From positions 1-8,996 of the forward strand of contig DOUV01000865.1 of NCBI GenBank assembly GCA_003520455.1: a stretch of DNA of 8,996 bases, read 5' to 3'. Under the pieces are notes generated by a model that did not search any database, had not been told where the DNA came from, and worked only from the letters and a program-made list of their open reading frames with translations. The DNA is from Chloroflexota bacterium. GTDB taxonomy: Bacteria > Chloroflexota > Anaerolineae > Ardenticatenales > Ardenticatenaceae. The position numbers and the translations under genes are program-made. Below are positions 6,634 to 8,996 of the stretch, piece by piece; positions within the stretch are counted from its first letter, which is position 1; each line of letters opens with the position of its first letter.

Positions 6634-6664
6634 AGAGGGGTGGGGCGCGAGCCTCCACCCCTCT
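6634..6664 (+). terminator. terminator-like hairpin after glpK
   Basis: AGAGGGGTGG (6634-6643) pairs perfectly with CCACCCCTCT (6655-6664), with two more G-C pairs inside. It begins 15 bases after the glpK stop. The following sequence has scattered T and a TTTT at 6677-6680 rather than a tight U-tract. Together with a new promoter further on, it probably ends the glpF-glpK transcript. Confidence 0.55.
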
Positions 6665-6673
6665 CTTCTGTGA

Positions 6674-6781
6674 GCGTTTTGCCTCAACCGAATCACCGCG
6701 CTCGCCCTGGTCGCCATCTTCGGCGAGTGGCCGGTGGTCACGGCCGGCCTGATCCACGGACTGAACGAGGCGCCCCGGTGA
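6674..6781 (+). pseudogene. possible short coding remnant, no start codon
   Basis: Between stops at 6671-6673 and 6779-6781 one frame reads AFCLNRITALALVAIFGEWP and then VVTAGLIHGLNEAPR. Third positions are almost all G or C, as in the real genes here, and the composition resembles a membrane segment and a tail. There is no start codon or ribosome site. It may be the surviving end of a lost gene; chance cannot be excluded over 35 codons. Confidence 0.2.
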
Positions 6782-6833
6782 GGTGGCTTGTCACCCAGGA
6801 CGCGGAGTGCGCATGGGCTCTCGTGTTCGGGGC

Positions 6834-6863
6834 TTGTGGCACGTCGTTGAGAGATGGTACAAT
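6834..6863 (+). promoter_or_regulatory. candidate promoter of glpA
   Basis: The -10 TACAAT (6858-6863) matches five of six bases; an 18-base spacer separates it from a weak -35 TTGTGG (6834-6839). The expected start is about 6870, exactly where the basal helix of the leader structure begins. The weak -35 suggests an activator or moderate strength. Confidence 0.5.
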
Positions 6864-6868
6864 GCGTG

Positions 6869-6968
6869 TAACTCCTCAGCCGCTCGGCCTGGATTGCCAA
6901 ATCCAGGCCAATGAGATGCCGAAACGGGCCTGGTCCGGCCAGCTGGGCCGGGAGCGGCTGAGGAGTTA
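6869..6968 (+). promoter_or_regulatory. three-stem structured leader sequestering the glpA ribosome binding site
   Basis: Basal helix P1: 6869-6885 (TAACTCCTCAGCCGCTC) is the exact reverse complement of 6952-6968, 17 bp. P2 abuts it: GGCCTGGATT (6886-6895) pairs with AATCCAGGCC (6900-6909), 10 bp, loop GCCA. P3 abuts the 3' strand: CCGGCC (6935-6940) with GGCCGG (6946-6951), loop AGCTG. A 25-base linker joins P2 and P3. The P1 3' strand contains GAGGAG (6960-6965), the Shine-Dalgarno six bases before the glpA ATG, so the folded leader should block translation. GGCCTGG recurs at 6927-6933, so the 3' strand of P2 has an alternative partner. No U-tract follows, so control would be translational. 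It matches no riboswitch class I recognise; function is inference. Confidence 0.7.
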
Positions 6969-6969
6969 G
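6916..6969 (+). CDS. possible leader peptide upstream of glpA (17 codons)
   Basis: An ATG in the unpaired linker of the glpA leader opens a 17-codon frame, MPKRAWSGQLGRERLRS, ending at TAG 6967-6969, two bases before the glpA ATG. Translating it would pull apart helices P3 and P1 and free the glpA ribosome site. An overlapping 16-codon frame begins at 6911 and stops at 6961. Neither has a clear Shine-Dalgarno, so expression is unproven. Confidence 0.2.
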   Translation: MPKRAWSGQLGRERLRS

Positions 6970-6971
6970 CA

Positions 6972-8648
6972 ATGCGTCCACCCAGTGTCTACTCCGGGAG
7001 CGAGAATGCGATGAAGCAGATTTCCACCGAAGTCGTCGTTATCGGTGGCGGCGCCACCGGCGCCGGCACGGTGCGCGACGTGGCGATGCGCGGCTTCAAG
7101 ACGATCCTGGTTGAGAAATCAGATCTCACCCATGGCACGACCGGCCGTTACCACGGCCTCCTCCACAGCGGCGGTCGCTACGCGGTGAAGGATCAAGTCT
7201 CGGCCCGCGAGTGCATCGAAGAGAATTACGTCCTCCGCCGCATTCTCCCGTTTGCCATCGAGGACACCGGTGGTTATTTTGTAACCACTCCCTGGGACGA
7301 TCCCGCCTTTGCGGATCGCTTCGTCGAGGGATGTCGCGAGTGTGGCATCCCGGTCGAGGAGATCTCCATCGTCCAGATGCTCCGTGAGGAGCCGCGCCTC
7401 AACCCCCAGATCCTGCGCTGCTTCCGCGTCCCCGACGCTGCCGCCGATTCGTTCCTCTCCACCCACGCCAACGTGCTTTCAGCCAAACAGTATGGCGCCC
7501 AAATCTGGACCTACCACCGCGTGGTCGAGTTCATCAAGCAGCAGGAGCGCATCGTTGCCACGGTCGTCGAGAACTTGCTGACAGGCGAGCGTATCCGGAT
7601 TGACTGCGATTTCGTCGTCAACGCCTCAGGTGCCTGGGCCGGGCTGGTCGCCGGGCTCGCCGGCTGCGACGTCACGGTGATTCCCGGCAAGGGCACAATG
7701 GTGGCGATGAACCATCGCATGGTCAACACCGTCGTGAACCGCTGCAAGATGCCTGCGGACGGCGACATCCTCGTCCCGATTCGCACCGTCGCGGTCATGG
7801 GCACCACCGACATCCGCGTCCCCGACCCCGAGCACTATGGGATCGAGGCCTGGGAGGTCGAACTGATGCTCGACGAGGGCGAGAAGCTGGTGCCCGGCTT
7901 CAAGGACATGCGCGTGCTGCGTGCGTGGGCCGGCGTCCGCCCGCTCTACCAGGAGAAATCGGCCGGGGTGGACACCCGTGACGTCAGCCGCACCTACACG
8001 CTCCTCGACCATGAGACCCGCGACGGGGTGCATGGCTTCCTCACCATCACCGGTGGCAAATGGACCACCTACCGCCAGATGGCCCAGGTCGTCACAGATG
8101 CAGTCTGCCAGAAGCTGGGTGTCGAGCGGCGCTGCCGGACGGCGGAGGAGCCCTGCCCCAACCCGGAGGATCGCGCGGGCCAGGGGCTCTTCTGGAAGGG
8201 CGTACCGCTGGCGCAGGTTGAGGCGGGTAAAGCCTGGGGGCGCCTCGTCTGTGAATGTGAGTTGGTCGAACGCGAGCGCATCGAGAAAGCGATCGTCGAG
8301 GGGGGTGCCACCAGCCTGGACGATATCCGCCGCGACAATCGCATGGGGATGGGACCCTGCCAGGGCGGTTTCTGCACCTACCGCGCCGCCAGCATCCTCC
8401 ATGAGCTGCGCCAGGCCGATGTGGCCGAGACCAACGCGGCCTTGCGCGACTTCCTCCAGGAGCGCTGGAAAGGCTTAACCTCGATCCTCTGGGGCGACCA
8501 GCTGAAGCAGGAGCGCCTCGACGAGCTGATCTACCTCAGCCTCATGAACGTCGAGTTTCTCCCCGTGAGCGAACGGCGCCACCCGCTGGCCGAATTCTAT
8601 AAGTACAATCCCGTCGAAGAGGTCGGGCGGGCGGCCGCGCACGTGTAG
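6972..8648 (+). CDS. glpA: FAD-dependent glycerol-3-phosphate dehydrogenase, subunit A (GlpA)
   Basis: A 558-residue flavoprotein that oxidises G3P to dihydroxyacetone phosphate. The N-terminal FAD-binding fold is clear (VVVIGGGATGAG, residues 21-32), followed by THGTTGRYHGLLHSGGRYA, NASGAWAG and the GlpA/GlpD motif TGGKWTTYR (360-368). The C-terminal part has the BFD-like [2Fe-2S] cysteines Cys427, Cys429, Cys463 and Cys468 (CxC, then CQGGFC), which separates GlpA from the single-chain GlpD. The ATG at 6972 has GAGGAG six bases upstream, inside the leader helix. A second ATG at 7011 would give 545 residues, nearer to E. coli GlpA (542); its GGGAG is ten bases away, so the start is not settled. 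A glpB-like gene follows after 238 bases; GlpA-GlpB normally pair with a membrane anchor GlpC, outside this window if present. Confidence 0.94.
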   Translation: MRPPSVYSGSENAMKQISTEVVVIGGGATGAGTVRDVAMRGFKTILVEKSDLTHGTTGRYHGLLHSGGRYAVKDQVSARECIEENYVLRRILPFAIEDTGGYFVTTPWDDPAFADRFVEGCRECGIPVEEISIVQMLREEPRLNPQILRCFRVPDAAADSFLSTHANVLSAKQYGAQIWTYHRVVEFIKQQERIVATVVENLLTGERIRIDCDFVVNASGAWAGLVAGLAGCDVTVIPGKGTMVAMNHRMVNTVVNRCKMPADGDILVPIRTVAVMGTTDIRVPDPEHYGIEAWEVELMLDEGEKLVPGFKDMRVLRAWAGVRPLYQEKSAGVDTRDVSRTYTLLDHETRDGVHGFLTITGGKWTTYRQMAQVVTDAVCQKLGVERRCRTAEEPCPNPEDRAGQGLFWKGVPLAQVEAGKAWGRLVCECELVERERIEKAIVEGGATSLDDIRRDNRMGMGPCQGGFCTYRAASILHELRQADVAETNAALRDFLQERWKGLTSILWGDQLKQERLDELIYLSLMNVEFLPVSERRHPLAEFYKYNPVEEVGRAAAHV

Positions 8649-8886
8649 CTGCGTTCGCGCTTGATCGCTCGTGTCGGATCGAGATATCAGCGAGGCGACG
8701 TAGAGTGAGCGTCGTCATTCCGGATGGCATCCTGTACGCAACAGACCTGTCTGAGGCTCACGTCCTAAAAGACTCAACGTGAAGCAGGATTTGCACGCAG
8801 GCGGCTGTTTCCCGAGATGATTTTCTGAAAGCCTGGGCTCAACCGTGAGCCTGGCAACGACCCAGGACCGGGTTTAGGGATGCGAG
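8649..8886 (+). other. glpA-glpB gap with small hairpins, no clear gene
   Basis: The gap is long for two subunits of one enzyme. GGCTCA (8836-8841) pairs with TGAGCC (8846-8851), extendable by wobble pairs to 8833-8854. CCTGGG (8832-8837) could instead pair with CCCAGG (8861-8866), excluding the first stem. TCACGT (8758-8763) and ACGTGA (8777-8782) also match. A 25-codon GTG frame at 8705-8782 lacks a ribosome site. No promoter is evident. Confidence 0.4.
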
Positions 8887-8996
8887 ATGAACCCGAACGA
8901 ACGAACCATCGTCAACGGCGGCGGGCTGGCCGGCCTGGCGGCCGCCGCAACCCTGGCCGAGGCCGGTCGCCTCGTGACCGTGCTCGCCAAGGGGAT
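8887..8996 (+). CDS. glpB: GlpB-like FAD-dependent G3P dehydrogenase subunit B (partial, runs off right edge)
   Basis: Only the first 36 codons are present. They encode a dinucleotide-binding fold, TIVNGGGLAGLAAAATLAEA (residues 7-26), followed by the second strand RLVTVLAKG. The GGGLAGL form with a short N-terminus resembles GlpB, the flavin-binding partner of GlpA, and the position after glpA supports it. Other FAD/NAD oxidoreductases start the same way, so the call rests largely on context. AGGGA (8876-8880) lies six bases before the ATG; an ATG at 8880 is out of frame. Asn10 replaces the usual hydrophobic residue just before the glycines. Confidence 0.7.
   Translation, partial: MNPNERTIVNGGGLAGLAAAATLAEAGRLVTVLAKG

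Noticed and set aside
5095..6981. Very long minus-strand open frame of 628 codons opposite glpK
   Set aside because: It mirrors glpK codon structure and has no known domain; considered a GC-rich artefact.
1..8996. CRISPR arrays, rRNA, transposase genes, phage or defence systems
   Set aside because: No regularly spaced direct repeats, RNA gene sequences or transposase motifs were seen on either strand.

Overview
The window looks like a GC-rich bacterial chromosome segment. Codon use, the low-GC intergenic islands and the gene set (molybdenum-hydroxylase maturation next to a glycerol cluster with split DhaK/DhaL and GlpA/GlpB) suggest a Chloroflexota member, perhaps a Thermomicrobia/Sphaerobacter-like organism. 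That taxonomic guess is inference from general feel and no marker gene is present.

Layout. (1) Positions 1-841, minus strand: a partial gene that runs off the left edge and encodes a YqeC-type NTP-binding domain fused to the start of a MocA-like molybdenum cofactor nucleotidyltransferase. (2) Positions 842-1002: a divergent promoter region with back-to-back sigma70-like promoters; the minus-strand one predicts a nearly leaderless transcript. (3) Positions 1003-1629: plsY, glycerol-3-phosphate acyltransferase. (4) Positions 1630-2478: about 850 bases with no convincing gene, but with a good promoter, several hairpins with competing partners and paired inverted repeats; probably a long regulated leader for the genes that follow. 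(5) Positions 2479-6618: glpF, dhaK, dhaL, glpK on the plus strand, with hairpins in the dhaK/dhaL and dhaL/glpK gaps and a terminator-like hairpin after glpK. (6) Positions 6619-6971: a non-coding gap with a possible coding remnant, a separate promoter and a striking three-stem leader whose 17-bp basal helix buries the Shine-Dalgarno of the next gene. (7) Positions 6972-8648: glpA. (8) Positions 8649-8886: a structured gap. (9) Position 8887 to the right edge: the first 36 codons of a glpB-like gene.

How the genes work together. GlpF lets glycerol in, GlpK phosphorylates it to glycerol 3-phosphate (G3P), and GlpA/GlpB would oxidise G3P to dihydroxyacetone phosphate and pass electrons to the membrane quinone pool. 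DhaK/DhaL feed dihydroxyacetone into the same product. PlsY, on its own promoter, uses G3P for phospholipid synthesis. No transcriptional regulator, DhaM phosphotransferase or glycerol dehydrogenase lies inside the window.

Most interesting for follow-up: the glpA leader (6869-6968), which starts at the predicted transcription start, sequesters the ribosome binding site and contains short upstream reading frames that cross the sequestering helix; and the nested palindrome between dhaK and dhaL (4278-4313).
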